Assembly: GCA_032164245.1 (NCBI GenBank)
Contig: JAVMKO010000002.1
Coordinates: 88,487,340 to 88,551,339 of the forward strand
Length of the DNA stretch: 64,000 nt
DNA from: Sternotherus odoratus
Lineage: Eukaryota; Chordata; Testudines; Kinosternidae
Direction: 5' to 3'
Position 1 is the stretch's first letter. Every line of letters begins with the position of its first letter. Position numbers and translations under genes: made by a program. Positions 46,267 through 58,640 of the stretch are shown here, one piece after another. The notes below the pieces were generated by a model that saw only the letters and a list, made by a program, of their open reading frames with translations, was not told the origin of the DNA and did no database searches.

Positions 46267-47497
46267 TGAGAAAAGCTACAAGTTAACTCTGAGAGAGAAG
46301 GAAATAAAAACCTCTCCAAAAATTGCAAACCTTATAAAGTGATTTTACAAGAATTTTTTTTCTTGGCAGCAGCAAATTTCCGTGTGTGTGGAATGTCTCT
46401 CTTCCAAATTCTGCAGATGTCAGTCTGTTTGGGGAAGATTCCCAAGGGAGAGGGCAAGAGGCAGCTCTTTTAAAATATATATATATATCCAAAAAGTCAG
46501 TGTGTGTATAGTTTTTATCTGAGATTTCTAGGATTGATTGTCCTTTTCCGCTGCCTATTGAACCAAATAGCAGAGTACATAATGGCTGTAGTGACCACAA
46601 TGCAGTCCATGCTCTAAGCACAGACGGGGCTTTTTTCACTTTATATTCAATTCCAATGCCGCTTTGCAACTTTCACACAAAGCTGAAACAAAAAAATTTT
46701 TAAAAGAAGTTTCCTTCTGTTGAACGTGAAAGTTGTGGACGTGTTGGGTACTAATTTCATTTTATCATTACTGCTACAACAACATAGAACCAAACTTGAG
46801 CTGCGCTGACAGCCACACTTTCTGGGCTGGGTGTTGTAGCAACTGTGGCTGGATGGCTCCTATTGTCTTCATGGGGAGCTGTACATCCCTGGTACAGCAG
46901 CACCAGTTCTATATAGGATTCCTAACAGGGGTTTAATTTGCTGTGCGTGAGCTGTATCTCAGTTAGAGCTGCTCATATTTTTGTATTTGAATTTTTGATT
47001 AATTTTTGTGGGGAGGGGTATCCTGCAAAATTGTAACAATTTTTTCAATCAGCTCTAAAGTGAGTTGGAAATTTTTAAGAAAAAAACTGATATATATAAG
47101 ATCTTATATATATATAAAAACACTGTAGGGTTTTATCAACCAGCTCTACTCTACCCTCTCTCCTCTCTCTTTTGCTTACCCCACTGCTGTAGGTTTGCAG
47201 CCCAGTTACAAAGATCTGTCTCAAAAAGACACAAAAGCAATAAAAGACTCCTGTAAGTGAACTATCCCAGCTACTCCTGCAAGTCTTGCTTTCAGAGGCT
47301 CTGTGGGTACTTTTAGCTCATCAATCAAATCTGAGTTGGAAGTGCTCCCACTACCTCTCTCATCGCCGTTCCTCTGGCCTGTGTCTCCAGCATGCTCAAC
47401 ATCTTAAAAAACACCTCCTAAATAATAGCTGGGAAAGATCATGACTGAGATGATTACTGAAAAAAGGATCCTCAAATCTTTTAAAAATTCGGATTTG
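46263..47497. other. No gene recognised
   Basis: AT-rich. Contains an AT tract at about 46476-46488 and a perfect AT-rich palindrome TATATATAAGATCTTATATATA around 47091-47112. Confidence 0.45.
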
Positions 47498-47603
47498 GGG
47501 CCTGATTCTCCTGTCACTTGGACCAGGATAAATCAGGAGTAACTACCCTGAGATCAGTAGGGTTACAGCAGCATGAAACTGATGTCAGATCAGAATCAGG
47601 CCC
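47498..47603. repeat. 106-bp MITE (GGGCCTGATTCT ends)
   Basis: Perfect 12-bp inverted termini, GGGCCTGATTCT at 47498-47509 and AGAATCAGGCCC at 47592-47603. The interior keeps partial inner symmetry ('aaatcaggagtaactaccct' against 'tagggttacagcag'). No 8-bp duplication is visible; a short 2-3 bp one cannot be excluded. A sister copy is at 49571-49671. Confidence 0.8.
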
Positions 47604-47842
47604 ATTAGGAACTTCAAGGACAACAATAAGTTCTTATGGAACTTGTGTTTCTTTAGGGCTGTACTAAAGGGCTGCTGAGGGAGATGCTGAGAAGGAGGAA
47701 ATTGGAAGTTACTGGTGATGGATGAACTGGGAGTTCCAGGCACTGCGCAACCTACATTTTAAGTTTGTTTCACCTTTCCTACTACAGCGGATGTTAATTT
47801 TTATAAGAAGGACTTGGTCTTTGGAGTGGTTGTTTTTTGGGT

Positions 47843-48033
47843 GGGATAGTTCAGTGGTTTGAGCATTGGCCTGTTAAACCCAGAGTTGTGCATTCAATCA
47901 TCGAGGGGGCCATTTAGGGATATGGGGCAAAAATCTATTGGATGATTTAACTGGGGATTGGTCCAGCTTTGTTCAGGGGGTTGGACTAGATGATCTCCTG
48001 AGGTCCCTTCAAACCCTGATATTCTATGATTCT
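47843..48033 (+). mobile_element. tRNA-derived SINE, tortoise Pol III / Cry I type
   Basis: The head reads GGGATAGTTCAGTGGTTTGA, a tRNA-like 5' end with an A-box TAGTTCAGTGG at 47847-47857 and a degraded B-box (cattcaatc) near 47891. The body runs 'gccatttagggatatggggc' and 'ttaactggggattggtccag'. The 3' part 'ggttggactagatgatctcc' + 'tgaggtcccttc' and the end ATTCTATGATTCT are CR1-like, so the SINE would borrow CR1 machinery. SINEs of this build are characteristic of hidden-neck turtles. The copy is nearly full length. Confidence 0.92.
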
Positions 48034-49424
48034 AATCTGGATTTTAATTGTGTGGCTAAATCCCCTAGTCAGTTTTGAAAATCTCAACTTGTATATGTGT
48101 TTTCCTCTCAGAAATTGATTTAGATTATATATAAGGAGTGGAGAAAACTATATGGAAAGAAGAGAGGTTTAGTCACTGATTGGCTATGTCTATATTTCTC
48201 TTCCAGTTGTGTGTTTTTGTTGCTGATATTGTTCAGCAGCTGGAGGGAACTGAGAATCAAGAAAAATCAACAAGTAGAAGAATGTTAAGATTTGCAAGTG
48301 TCCCATGATGTGGTTCTACCTTAAAGGAAGAAGGCACTCAGAGGTCATGGGGATGGTAAACCTTGCTAGTTAGATTCCTGGCTGGAAACAATGACCAAAA
48401 TTTGAAAGGGTGCCATCAAGAACTTTGGGGAGAACAAGGCTGATGAGGCTTTCCACTTTAAAGAATGTTCAGAAGAATGAAAGCTCTTTCCAGCTCCTTT
48501 CTTCCTTCACAAATTTGTATTAGCTACCTGGAAAATTCTTTCAAAAGTGGGCTCAGCAATCACCTAAACTGAGCACAATTGCTACCTAATCTATCCCTGC
48601 TCATCACCTTGGTATGCAAGTGCAGCCATATTAGACCCCATTAACTTTAATCTCCAGGGTCCTCCTACTTGACCCTTTAAAAAAACCAAGACCATAATAC
48701 AGTGAGCACTTGCAATACGGAAGAAGTTATTTAGACACTGTTCATATTAACCAAAGAATTCAGTTTATTCAAAATTAGCAATGGGCCAGATCCTCAAATA
48801 TAAATTCTCATGTTCCAGGATCTTTGTATCCAGGGTTTTGTTTTATTTTCCTGCCCATCTCTATGCAAAATTAAAGACTATAGATGAGATGTAAAGAGGG
48901 GTGACTTTAAGTGCTGAGAGGGAATTGGGTGTTCAGTGTAAGGAGTTCCAACTGAAGAATGAGGCCCTAAGATTTTTCTTCGGGCATAGCTGGAGTACTG
49001 TAGTATAAGAGATAAGGAAGGCATGTCCGCCATGAGGGACAGTGAATCAGAGAAAATGTCATATAGGTAGGCCATTCTGTGAGAATCTGACAATGGTCAA
49101 GAATGGGAATCAATATACTGACAAAGAAAATCAGGCAACAATCAGGAAAGAGTATAAATGTGTAGGATAGGCCTATATGGGGGCAAACAACCAGCAAAGA
49201 GGAAGGAAGAAAGCTAAAATAAGCAAAGAATGAATAGACAGGAAATAATAGTAAGCAGTGAAAGAGGTAAAGTGTGACTTAGAGGGAAATAAGCTAAATC
49301 TAAAATTATGCAACGGCTACTTAGGGGAAATTTCTCTGATATCTGACGCCAATGCAAGAGGCATAACGAAGAAATTAGCAGAAGTGCTGTTGAAGTAAGC
49401 ATGAGCAGTGGCAGTTCTGAATCC
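48034..49424. other. No gene recognised
   Basis: AT- and purine-rich sequence with short minus-strand frames near 48878-49402 lacking motifs. Confidence 0.45.
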
Positions 49425-49555
49425 CTGACATGGGCAAATGAAGGATTTTAGACCCCCGTGTTATATTGAGCAAGTCACTTCACTTCTTTATGCCTTCATT
49501 TCCTTACCCGTAAAATATTGATACTATTTTATAAAGCAATTTGAGCTCTATTCTT
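49425..49555 (+). repeat. MIR fragment
   Basis: 'tgagcaagtcacttcacttc', 'tttatgccttcatttcctta' and 'cccgtaaaatattgatacta' follow the MIR order ('gggcaagtcacttaacctct', 'gtgcctcagtttcc', 'ctgtaaaatggggataata'), ending in 'ataaagcaatttgagctc'. Confidence 0.8.
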
Positions 49556-49570
49556 TTATTTTGATGTTTT

Positions 49571-49671
49571 GGGCCTAGTTCTCTTACTTACAAAACTATA
49601 ATTCAGGAGTAACTTCACTGAACCCAGTGGAGTTGGTTCACAGGAATAAAACAGCTCAGAATCAGGTGCCC
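49571..49671. repeat. 101-bp MITE (GGGCCTGATTCT family), second copy
   Basis: GGGCCTAGTTCT at the left and AGAATCAGGTGCCC at the right, with the interior 'attcaggagtaacttcactg' + 'aacccagtggagtt' matching the family of 47498-47603. The termini have diverged by one substitution and one inserted T. Confidence 0.7.
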
Positions 49672-50559
49672 TGATTTTAACCAAAGACCTGCAGGACAAC
49701 GAAAAATCAGCTGTGACTAAATAAACTCTTCAAACCAGATCAGAGATGAGAGTCAGAAGGGTACAAAAAGGAAAGTTTGACAGGTCAGTAAATGAGAGAA
49801 TGACGCCTCTGCAAAAGGGTAGAATCATTTATAGCAGCACAAAATTACACATAATAAAGCAATATGTTGTTGGCAGCCTGACTGAAGAAACAGCAAAATC
49901 AACATGAAATTCGTTTGCTTTAGTACACAGTGGTTCATACAAACATTTTCTATATTTTGGCTGCATACACTCTCTTTCTGTTTCCTGAAGTCTGTTTTGA
50001 GTTCCTGGTCTGAGCAAATTGCACGAGGCTCCTGAGCCTCACTGAACCTTTTAGTGGGCATGATCTGAGTTTTCTAACTGAAACCAAGCAAGTGTCACAT
50101 AGTTTCAGGTTTTTGCTGTGACCATTTTGGACAGCTCTGAAATAACGTGTTGGGGAGATTCCAGAGTCTGAGCAGCTACTCATCCATAAAGAGGAACATA
50201 CTTTGTGAGACTAAGCAAGGTGGTGTGAAAATGATCCAGGGCAGCTTCTTTGTTTAAAGTATAAAATAAGGAACTGGAAAGGGAAAAATTGATGTTGCCG
50301 TGCACAGCACTGGTGCCATGGCTGGAGCTGTAGAGCCCAAGTCAGCTCCCAGTTGCACTGGGGAAATCAATGGGAGTCACATCTATCTAAAACTGGTGCA
50401 AGTGAAATACGAGCAAGGCTTATATGCCTTTTACATGTCTGAATGTTCTGTTGATTGTGATGTTCTGATAGGTTCTGATAGTGTACGCAGCACTGCACAA
50501 GACATAAGTCCCAGTCTGTGCGCTGACCGCAGACCTCTCTAGATTCTTTCACCTGGAGT
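49672..50559. other. No gene recognised
   Basis: Short overlapping minus-strand frames at 49825-50183 without motifs. 'gggaaatcaatgggagtcac' near 50360 may be a decayed MITE centre. Confidence 0.4.
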
Positions 50560-51500
50560 GATGTTTAGAGCCTGTTTAGGGAGGAGGTGGGGTATGGTGG
50601 CTTTAAGCCATCTTTGCATCTTCTGATCCTGAGCTGCTCTGGGGGCTAAGTTAGATAGCCCTGGGGCTGTCTAAATTCCAGCAGCCTCCCTAAGCTGTGC
50701 TATGGGCCACAGTGGTGCCCAGAATTGCTGCTGCGTTATTGCTATGCACCTCCCCGAACACACCACTCCTTCCCCCATCCCCATGTCCTGGCGTGCACTT
50801 TATGCTAGGGCTTCCTTTGGGAACTCAGAAGGCAGGCAGGCTTCCTTATGGCTCTCTTCTGCAGTGTCAATGCTGGTAGGAATGTCACACCCCAATGGCC
50901 CCCTCCCCCAAGTTCCCTGGGGTGGGGGCAGATCAGCATTGACATTGCTAACGCTGCTGCAGGCATCGCAAAGCATTTGGGGAATGCACTTTGCGACCCT
51001 GGAGCCAGTGTGTTTTGGAGAAGCTGAAGAAGCCACAGAAGGCCAGTCTAGACTGGTATACCTAGCATGGGGAACAAAGGTCTCTGAAGGGAATGCCCCC
51101 AAGAGACCCCAGGGCTTAAAAGCCCTCCCGAGAGTGGAAGCAAGTTGGAGATTGGCAGTAGAACCCCATGACCGGTTCACCAGACAGAACTCCTGTCCAC
51201 CCCCACTCTCTCCTGACGGTATGCCGCAGGCCTGGCCAGCTTGATTGGAATGCAACGGAATGTGGAATGGATGTGAGTATGAAAGCGGGTTAGAGTTTGG
51301 GCACTAACGCTTTTTTCCTTCCTCTGAGAGATGTAGAAGCAGTTCCCACACTCACCGCTGTTCTTTTATTATTTTATTAATAAAGCTTTAAAATTCAGTC
51401 AGATGCTGTGTTTTCTTCATCTCCGCCCCTACGATCCTGCGGTCTTAGCCTGATCAATTGAGGCCCAGGCAGATTGGTAACAGAAACCTGTCACAGGAGT
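50560..51500 (+). repeat. Unclassified LTR-like repeat
   Basis: GC-richer block ending with 'ttattaataaagctttaaaa' (51376-51395), a poly(A) signal set in a U5-like context followed by 'gatgctgtgttttcttcatc' and 'cctacgatcctgcggtctta'. This layout resembles a solo LTR of a vertebrate retroelement. I cannot define both ends or a target duplication. Open frames on both strands (50702-51255) have no domain. Confidence 0.35.
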
Positions 51501-54187
51501 TCCGGCTTCTAGAACAGTTGTGAGGATTTCACTCCTGATTTTTTTAAAAAAAAATTGATTTCTTATTGTCATTGCTTCCCCAGATTTTGCCATGCAACAA
51601 AAGGTCTCTTCACTTGACAAATATGGTGAGGGTTTGGGGGGGAGGGGGTATAAGTTATGGTTATTAAATTTTGCATACAAGTACATTTTCGAACTCCTTA
51701 AAATAGTCACTTATTTTGAACATTAAGGGAAAACAAAACCAGCTTATCTTTTTCTGTTGGTCCCAGGGAAACTATATGGCAAAATATTAGACATGTGGAG
51801 TTTATATATATTTGGAGAGAGTTTTTTCAAAATAAATTATTCATTAACATGTTTTAAGGATAAGCTGTTTTTAACACCCAGTTTCCTCCGCAGGCAGGCT
51901 TGTCCAGCTCTTGCTTACTAGGTGCAGAACCTAGTGCAACAGAACCTCAGCCATGTTTGAGATCTCTGGGTGCTGCTGTATTACAAACAATAAATCATAA
52001 ATTATCATAAAAAGTAGCTTTGGCATAGAAAAAAATGCCATTCACTATCTTAATGGAATCAGTTAATTTATGGCTTGTGTCTAAAGATCAAAATTGATTA
52101 AACTCTAGTCTAACATGAGCAAGTAAGTCAAAGTTGCCATTACATTTTTATCTTTTCAAACCAAAGCCATGATGGAATTATGCAAATGCAAAATCTATTC
52201 ATTGTTAAACTTCCATTTTCTTGCTTTAAGTCAAATGTTTAAACTATCGGCCCCTTAACTCTGCGTCAGCACAAATGGCAATCATATAAGTAAGTTTTTG
52301 GACAAAGCATCCATTAAAGCGATATTAGTGTCATTATGAAGTGATGATAAACATCCTGAGTTTATGTACTGTACTCTAAAAGGCCAGAGATCAAATAGAT
52401 TTCCTCGCCTGGGAGTTGACTTGTAAAACATAATGATTCTGTTGTTGGTATGGTAGCGTAATGGCTGTAGGATGGAGATGAGGATGACATAGATTTGAGA
52501 GGTGGATTTTAACATTTTTTAAAGCAAATTGGCTTATGTTTGATATTTCAAAGAGAGTGGGGGTATTCTGTGATTGTCATCTTCAGTCATTTCAGTGTAA
52601 CCTTCAGGTCATGATACTGTCACGCATGCATGTATAAGTGTATAAGTACTATTGCCTTCTATTGGAGAGAATTGGAACCATTTCAATTGAGTTATATAGG
52701 CCCTATATTACTAACACCTAAAAAACAAATTAAAAAAATATTTTCCTTTAACTCAAAGGGCAGAACCATTTGATGTGGAGAAAGGGGACTTAAACTTTAC
52801 CCCCACAGTTGTGAAGTTCTGAATGGTCCGAGTGTGCAGAACAGTAACAGCCATTAAACTCTAATAGCAAGAAGGTCTATAGTTTTTTTTCTGTGACTCT
52901 GCGTGTGTGCACTTCGAAGTTCACTTCCCCCTTCAGTTAGCTGTTACTCAGGCTAAGGGTACACACAGGACCAGAGATGCTGCACATGCAGCCAGCTCTG
53001 TGGAATTCCAGAGAGCACAGTTCCAGCCCCTGTCTTGGTTATTAATCTGTTTTGTGTTAACATTAATGTCTTCAAAAGAATTCTGGGTTCCAGTCAATCT
53101 GGACCTCGCTTTTATTTCTGTGATGCAATTCGGGTTGGCTGATTGAAGAAGATTGAACCCATCACTGCACAGTGGAATGACAGTCCAAAGCAGCATTAAT
53201 GCAATTTAGTAATAAGGGTGTGTTGGGTCTTTTGTCCTCCACAAAGTCTGAGACATAAGAGCTGTCTGTATGTGAATGTGGAAAATGCATCATCCAAGCC
53301 GCAAGAGACTGTTATCTGCCATATAAATAACTGAACCTAGAATATGAACCTGGTTTGGTTTGCTGTGTACATGAAGGTGAATGAGGCCCCAACCACATTA
53401 AGAGCCTGCCATATAAACACACACATACACACACCCTCCCCCAAAGAGCGGGTAATCAAAATTAACACATAAGGCAACATGTTGGTGTGATAACCAAGTG
53501 GAGGGAGTGAAAGAGGAAGGACAAGGTTAACAGTGACAGGAAACTAAGGTTATATAGACTGGCTACCTACATCATTGGTAAATGTTGTTAATGGTGTCAG
53601 TAGTTCCTGCTGGCTATGTGCCTAGCCATTATGTTAAAAGGCTAACATGTGAAAACCCTTTTTGTACATAAGTTTGGGTACCTTTTATGCTTTCTGCAGT
53701 AATACCAAGAAGGAATTTAGCCTGATTGTATTCTCTGTTTTGTGTTGTTGTTGTAACAAAAATGAATCAAAACAGAGTGGCCCCAAAGACATAGATTCTT
53801 TGGACCTCATGATACTTGGTAAAGTTTGGAGTCATCCAAACCCATAAGTTTATCATTTTCTGACTCCCTTGAATCTATTTTCCAAAGAACTATTACAACA
53901 TAACTATCCACTGATTGGACTGTTTTATGAACAATTATCGGGGAAAAGGTAGAATGGCAGTGAGTGTTCTAACTGGATAAAAGACCAGTGGTGATAGATT
54001 GCAATATAGCCTCATACACCTTTATGGTCAAGCATTAGAGGATGTTCAGGGTCAACCATAAGTGTTTCAGAGGAGAGAAACTGATGATTAAACTGATTGG
54101 AATCAGTATGATATCCCTGCTGCTTTCACTCCTGGACAGTTACTGCATGTATGCCACAATCATCTCAGTGAAATCTAACCATATCCT
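51501..54187. other. Gene-free AT-rich stretch with a small repeat tail
   Basis: At about 51958-52005 'gatctctgggtgctgctgta' + 'ttacaaacaataaatcataa' is the plus-strand tail of the MIR-related family (compare 55185). An (AC)n run lies near 53418-53435. No gene is recognised. Confidence 0.45.
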
Positions 54188-54316
54188 TAGGAATCAGAGA
54201 GGTAGCCATGTTAGTCTGGAATAGCAGAGGTAACAAAGAGTCCTGTGGCACCTTAAAGACTAACTAAAGTACTGAAGCATAAGCTTTCGTGGGCTAATAC
54301 CCACTTCGTCGGATGC
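54188..54316 (-). mobile_element. Reptile-wide dispersed retroelement end with hammerhead-like core
   Basis: Plus-strand words 'gtagccatgttagtctggaa', 'gtcctgtggcaccttaaaga', 'ctaac' and 'cataagctttcgtgggctaa' identify a dispersed element I know from turtles, crocodilians and squamates. Read on the minus strand it starts CATCCGACGA, an AGTGGG...CCCAC stem, then GAAAGC: close to the CUGANGA/stem II/GAAA core of hammerhead ribozymes. Penelope-like elements are known to carry such ribozymes, so a Penelope-like origin is possible but not shown. No coding part remains. Confidence 0.6.
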
Positions 54317-55184
54317 TGCATGCACACATGCATTCCCCAAACTGCCAGCTCTTGTGCAGGAGTGGGAGGTCGTAAGAGAGAAGGTTTCAGTGGAAACACC
54401 ACCTCCAAAAGCATTCAGTTTCTTTTTCCCCTATGGATCAACATGCAATTGAGCAAAGCTGCTTCCGCAGAATTTTGCAGTATTGATGCTAGGTTGAGTC
54501 TGTACTCCAATTTAAACTAAATTTCACTACTGCACTTACTGTGGCCATGAGACTCCTGGGAAATGCCTCCAAGGCAACAGGCCATCCCATCCGTGCTCTT
54601 CGTCTCCCACACCAACTTTAGGCTAAAATTAATTGACCCTAGTATGTCAGCTTTGCCAGCTCTGGGGACTGAGCCAAGGACATCTAGCACTAATAGCATG
54701 GATCTCTACAGCTGAAGAGCAACTGTAACTTCCTATGTGGTTCAGGCAAAGAGGGGTACACAATGCATCCAGTGAGTTACAATGGCAAAATTCCGCCAGG
54801 GAGTTTCTAGGGAGAAGTCCACAAGAGCACCATTTCTAATGTGAGGTGTTTGAGCAAACCTTGCACCTCAAACTTCTGGATATTTTCTTTAAATTAAGCC
54901 AAATTCATTGTTCTCCTTGCATTTACTTTGAATTTCTATACCACTGAGATTTATAAAACACTAAAGCCAAATCTAAGCATGCCTTCTGGACCACATAATC
55001 CCAATGATCCCAGAAAATCATATCCTATATTTTGCTGATGGATCACACAACTCAGGTTCTTGGCGAGTACTATTTTGGTTTGGTTTATTTTTATTATAGG
55101 TGTTGCTGCTGGCTCTGCCTGTAGATAGTGTTTCCTAAGACCCTGTTCTCTGTAGCTCAAACTTTTTGTCAAACTTCACCAGGT
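54317..55184. other. No gene recognised
   Basis: Plain AT-rich DNA. Confidence 0.45.
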
Positions 55185-55425
55185 CAGGCTGATTATTATT
55201 TTGTTGTGTGGGACCTAGAGACCCCAATACTGGGGCTTCATGCACATTGTACAAACACATAGCTTACAAACTAAATAGGCAAGACAGACAAAGGCTGCGA
55301 GGAGAAACAGAGGCAGAGAGAGGTGAAGTGACTTGCCTAAGATCACACAAGAGTTGGGAACAGAATCCAGATCTCCTGGCTCCTTGCCCAGTACCCTATC
55401 CACTAGACCATATGAATAGAGCATA
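55185..55425 (-). repeat. MIR-related SINE with long tail
   Basis: Reading the plus strand: tail 'ttattattttgttgtgtggg' + 'acctagagacccc', 'cattgtacaaacacatagct', then 'ggagaaacagaggcagagag', 'aggtgaagtgacttgcctaa', 'gatcacacaagagttggg', 'cagaatccagatctcctggc' and 'ccctatccactagaccat'. The second half is reverse-strand MIR core and head; the first half is the alternative tail seen alone at 6640, 51958 and 61290. Nearly full length. Confidence 0.85.
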
Positions 55426-58334
55426 GAGCATAATATTCATTTGATAACCACCAAAAAAGTGAAAGACCCCTCTAAAATGCCAAATTAAAAGTACAATTAG
55501 CTTTCAAAGGCACAATATGTTTGATTAGATCCATTGCACTACTTTTTAAAATGCACTCTTTTAATTTCCTCCTTCTAACTGGCATGAATTCATATGAAGA
55601 TCTTCCTCCCATTTCTTTGAACTAAGGGGTGAATTTTTAAAGGGGGAAACAGATCTTGTACATAAAGACAAAACAAGTAGCTCAAAGGATGAAAGGTCAG
55701 CCCCTTAGAGCCTTTCACAGGTTCCTCTCTTCCCTCTGTGCATCAGAGCACACATCCTCCTTGGAAGTGTTTCTATTAGCATGTTAATGAGCATGTCACC
55801 CATGGGAAGCTCTCTATTTCCTGGCTGAATATAGTATGGAAAATTAAATTTCACAGAAAATATATATAAAATCCAATATGCCTTGATAGCAAATGCAATT
55901 CATATGGAGTGGCCAGATATTAACATTCGTTAATGCTTAGCAGAGTTATATTTTACACAGTGAAAGTGCTGTACAAATATTAACTAGCTTTCCTTTCTTT
56001 TCCTCTGTGTTCTTGCTCTTCCATTTCATTGCCCTCCTGTAATATTTCTCATCCTTTTGTCTCTCTTTCTCACTATTGAGGAACTTACATGTGCCCCACT
56101 CCACCCATTCCAATCGTACTATCTCAGAGCCTTCTCCACAATTTCCCTTTAGTAACCATGTCACTGCGACTCTAGACCAATAATATTTGTTCTAGCCGAG
56201 TGTCTGATCCACTGTTCACTTTTAGCCTGACCCCAAACTAAGCTCCAATTTTTTACTTTGTTTCTGGAACAAAGTAGAAAAATTAGCTTTTGTTTCTACT
56301 TTGGAAGACCTTTTTGTGTAAAATCTCTTCACCTTTATGGGCTTTGAATATTATTTTTTAAACGCAGGACCCCTAATGTTGGGTTTTGTGCTTTTTTTTT
56401 TTTTAAAGCCATGTTTCTGATTCTCTGCATAAGAAATTGAGTAGTCTGAATGGCACAGTATTTAACAGCTGCTTCTCAATTTTCTGTGGTGAAACAATAA
56501 TTGCAGAGACAGCTAATTTTGTACAAGGCAACTTCTAATACATAAGTAAACAAACTTTTCCTGGCAGGAGGCGAGGGGAGCCCAGAGTAGAAAGAAGGTT
56601 GTGAATCATGGTGTGATTAGCATGTGTTGGTGCTATTAACTCCACTGGAGTTAGTAGTTAATATGTTTAGTGGCAAGGATGCCAGCTATAAGCCCCCCAG
56701 AAATAGACGGCTGCTCTAGTCCTTAACGTCACTGCCTTTTATTTTGTTTTCACCAGAGGCTTTCTCCGGTCTTCCTTTTACGGTTTTATGTAAACTCTAG
56801 GGTCCTACTGGATGAAAGTGCTCTCTGTTTTTCAGCAGAGTTGTGGTTTTTGGATTTTACAGCCCCAAATTACTTCATGATGATCCAGAGCACACATCAC
56901 AGCCCAGAAACCACACGGGAGTTGTGTTGGTAAAGGAAGTTGAGAGTTGCTGAAGTAGCCAGACTGAAATTTATAACTGTGACCTGGGCCTTGTCAGGCC
57001 TTTATGACACAGTGTAAAGTGAATTGCTGCTTAGTCACCAATTTGCTTGGCAAGATTAGTTGTATTAGGAAATACATAAAAGGTCAGACAGTAGGAGTTT
57101 GTCTAGACATCCTATTTTGGATTATATGCTCTACATGTTTCTGTGGCAACCTCTGCAAAACACTCATATTTCAGGAATATTTTTAAAAGAACCTTTTTTT
57201 TCTGTAATAAGCTACAAAAGCTTTTGTGTGCAAAATTAGCTCTGTTCTTTACTGCATTCAGCCTGTGGCTATCAAACTAACCATTTTAGAAATGGAGGGG
57301 AGTTACCTCCGCCAGTCTCTCTCCAGACTATTGGAGTTCCAGTAATGCCTAATTCATAATGAAAGGAGAGGTGATTCCCTCAGGGAGGAGTCTGTGACTT
57401 GGAGAAACATGTGGAATTACCATAGATGAAAGAGCCAAGAGATAGAAATGGCATGTTTTCTTTTGGCTTCTAGCTGAAGTTAATTTATAGTTCATCTGCT
57501 CGTGACTTGCATAGGCCTGGGGACAGGGATATAACATCAGGATCTCTACCTGTAAATAGAAAACCAAGTGTTGCGAGTAAAAGGGAAGTGGGGGTTACCC
57601 CAAATTTTGCAAGTAAAAACCGAGTCTACTAGAATTCCAGGTGGGTTTTTTTTTTAATCTAAAAAAATCTGGGAAATAAAGTATTTTGTAGCGAAAGAGG
57701 AAAAGCAACCTGCCAAGCAAAATGGGCTTGATGGGCTGATTTTTCTACTTCCATGACATTTTTATTATTATTATGATTACTCCCTTCCCTCCTTTACCCT
57801 CCTCCAAATGAAAAATGGGAAAAAATCCAAATTTAGGCCTTATGGATTTTTTTTTTTACTTCATTTTTAAACTGAAAACATATATGTGTACTCCTGGAGT
57901 TTCAATGACACTAATTGGATTTGGCTGAGCTTTCCAGGTTGAATCACATACATGCCAATTTAAACTAAATAGAATATAGCAAGAGGGCTTTTTATGAAAG
58001 CCAAGGGTAGATTTATATTGTCTACTTAACTAAAAATTAATAAATAAATAAACATTGTAGACAGCCCTTTTGACCAGGATCATTAAAATAAGTGTGTGTC
58101 TTAACATTGTGATTCCTATCATCTGGTACCTGGAAAATGGTATTTAATATCCATTCTTGAAGGGCCTGATACTTATTAGGCTGAGGTTGGTTCTTTTTTC
58201 ATTTTTCATAATTATAATCTTCTGAATAAATAGCACAGTCTACGGGATTTCACATTGCCATTTGATGACATAGCCAGCACCTGGACTCATGTGGTATTAA
58301 TTCTCTGGGACTGCACAAGTTTTTTAATAATATA
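55426..58334. other. Gene-free AT-rich stretch
   Basis: No domain-bearing frame or complete transposon. T-runs near 56392-56404 and 57641-57653 and an (ATT)n run near 57762. Confidence 0.45.
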
Positions 58335-58640
58335 ATACTTAGTACTTATCTAGCACCCTGGATCAATAGATCTCAAAGAACTTTCAAAACTGGGCATCAT
58401 TAGCCCCATTTCACAGATGAGGAACAGATGGGGAGAGTGCGGCACAGAGAAGGAAGTAGACAATGTTTAAATGCAATGACTACTTGCACCTCCCTTTGGC
58501 TTTCATCACAGCTTAGAATCTCTGAAAATCAAGCTGTAAGTAACTCAGTCGGAGTCACCCAGGGAATTATCAGCAGATCTGTGAATAGAACCCCTGACTT
58601 TTGACTCCCAACTTGATGCCACTGGACCAAGGTGCATTAC
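58335..58640 (-). repeat. MIR, probably split by a short insertion
   Basis: 'cattagccccatttcacaga' + 'tgaggaacagatgggg' and 'gcggcacagagaaggaagta' are reverse MIR core at 58396-58460. After about 80 unrelated bases, 'gtcacccagggaattatcag', 'gaatagaacccctgactttt' and 'gatgccactggaccaaggtg' complete the head at 58552-58635. Hence one interrupted copy or two fragments. Confidence 0.7.

Noticed and set aside
46089..46328. Minus-strand frame rich in Ser-Leu
   Set aside because: It is the translation of the (TG)n(AG)n microsatellite.
47843..47915. tRNA gene
   Set aside because: The tRNA-like sequence has a degraded B-box and is fused to a CR1-like tail, so it is the head of a SINE, not a functional tRNA.
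50702..51255. Overlapping 150-180 codon frames on both strands
   Set aside because: They fall in the GC-rich LTR-like repeat, overlap each other antisense and have no domain.
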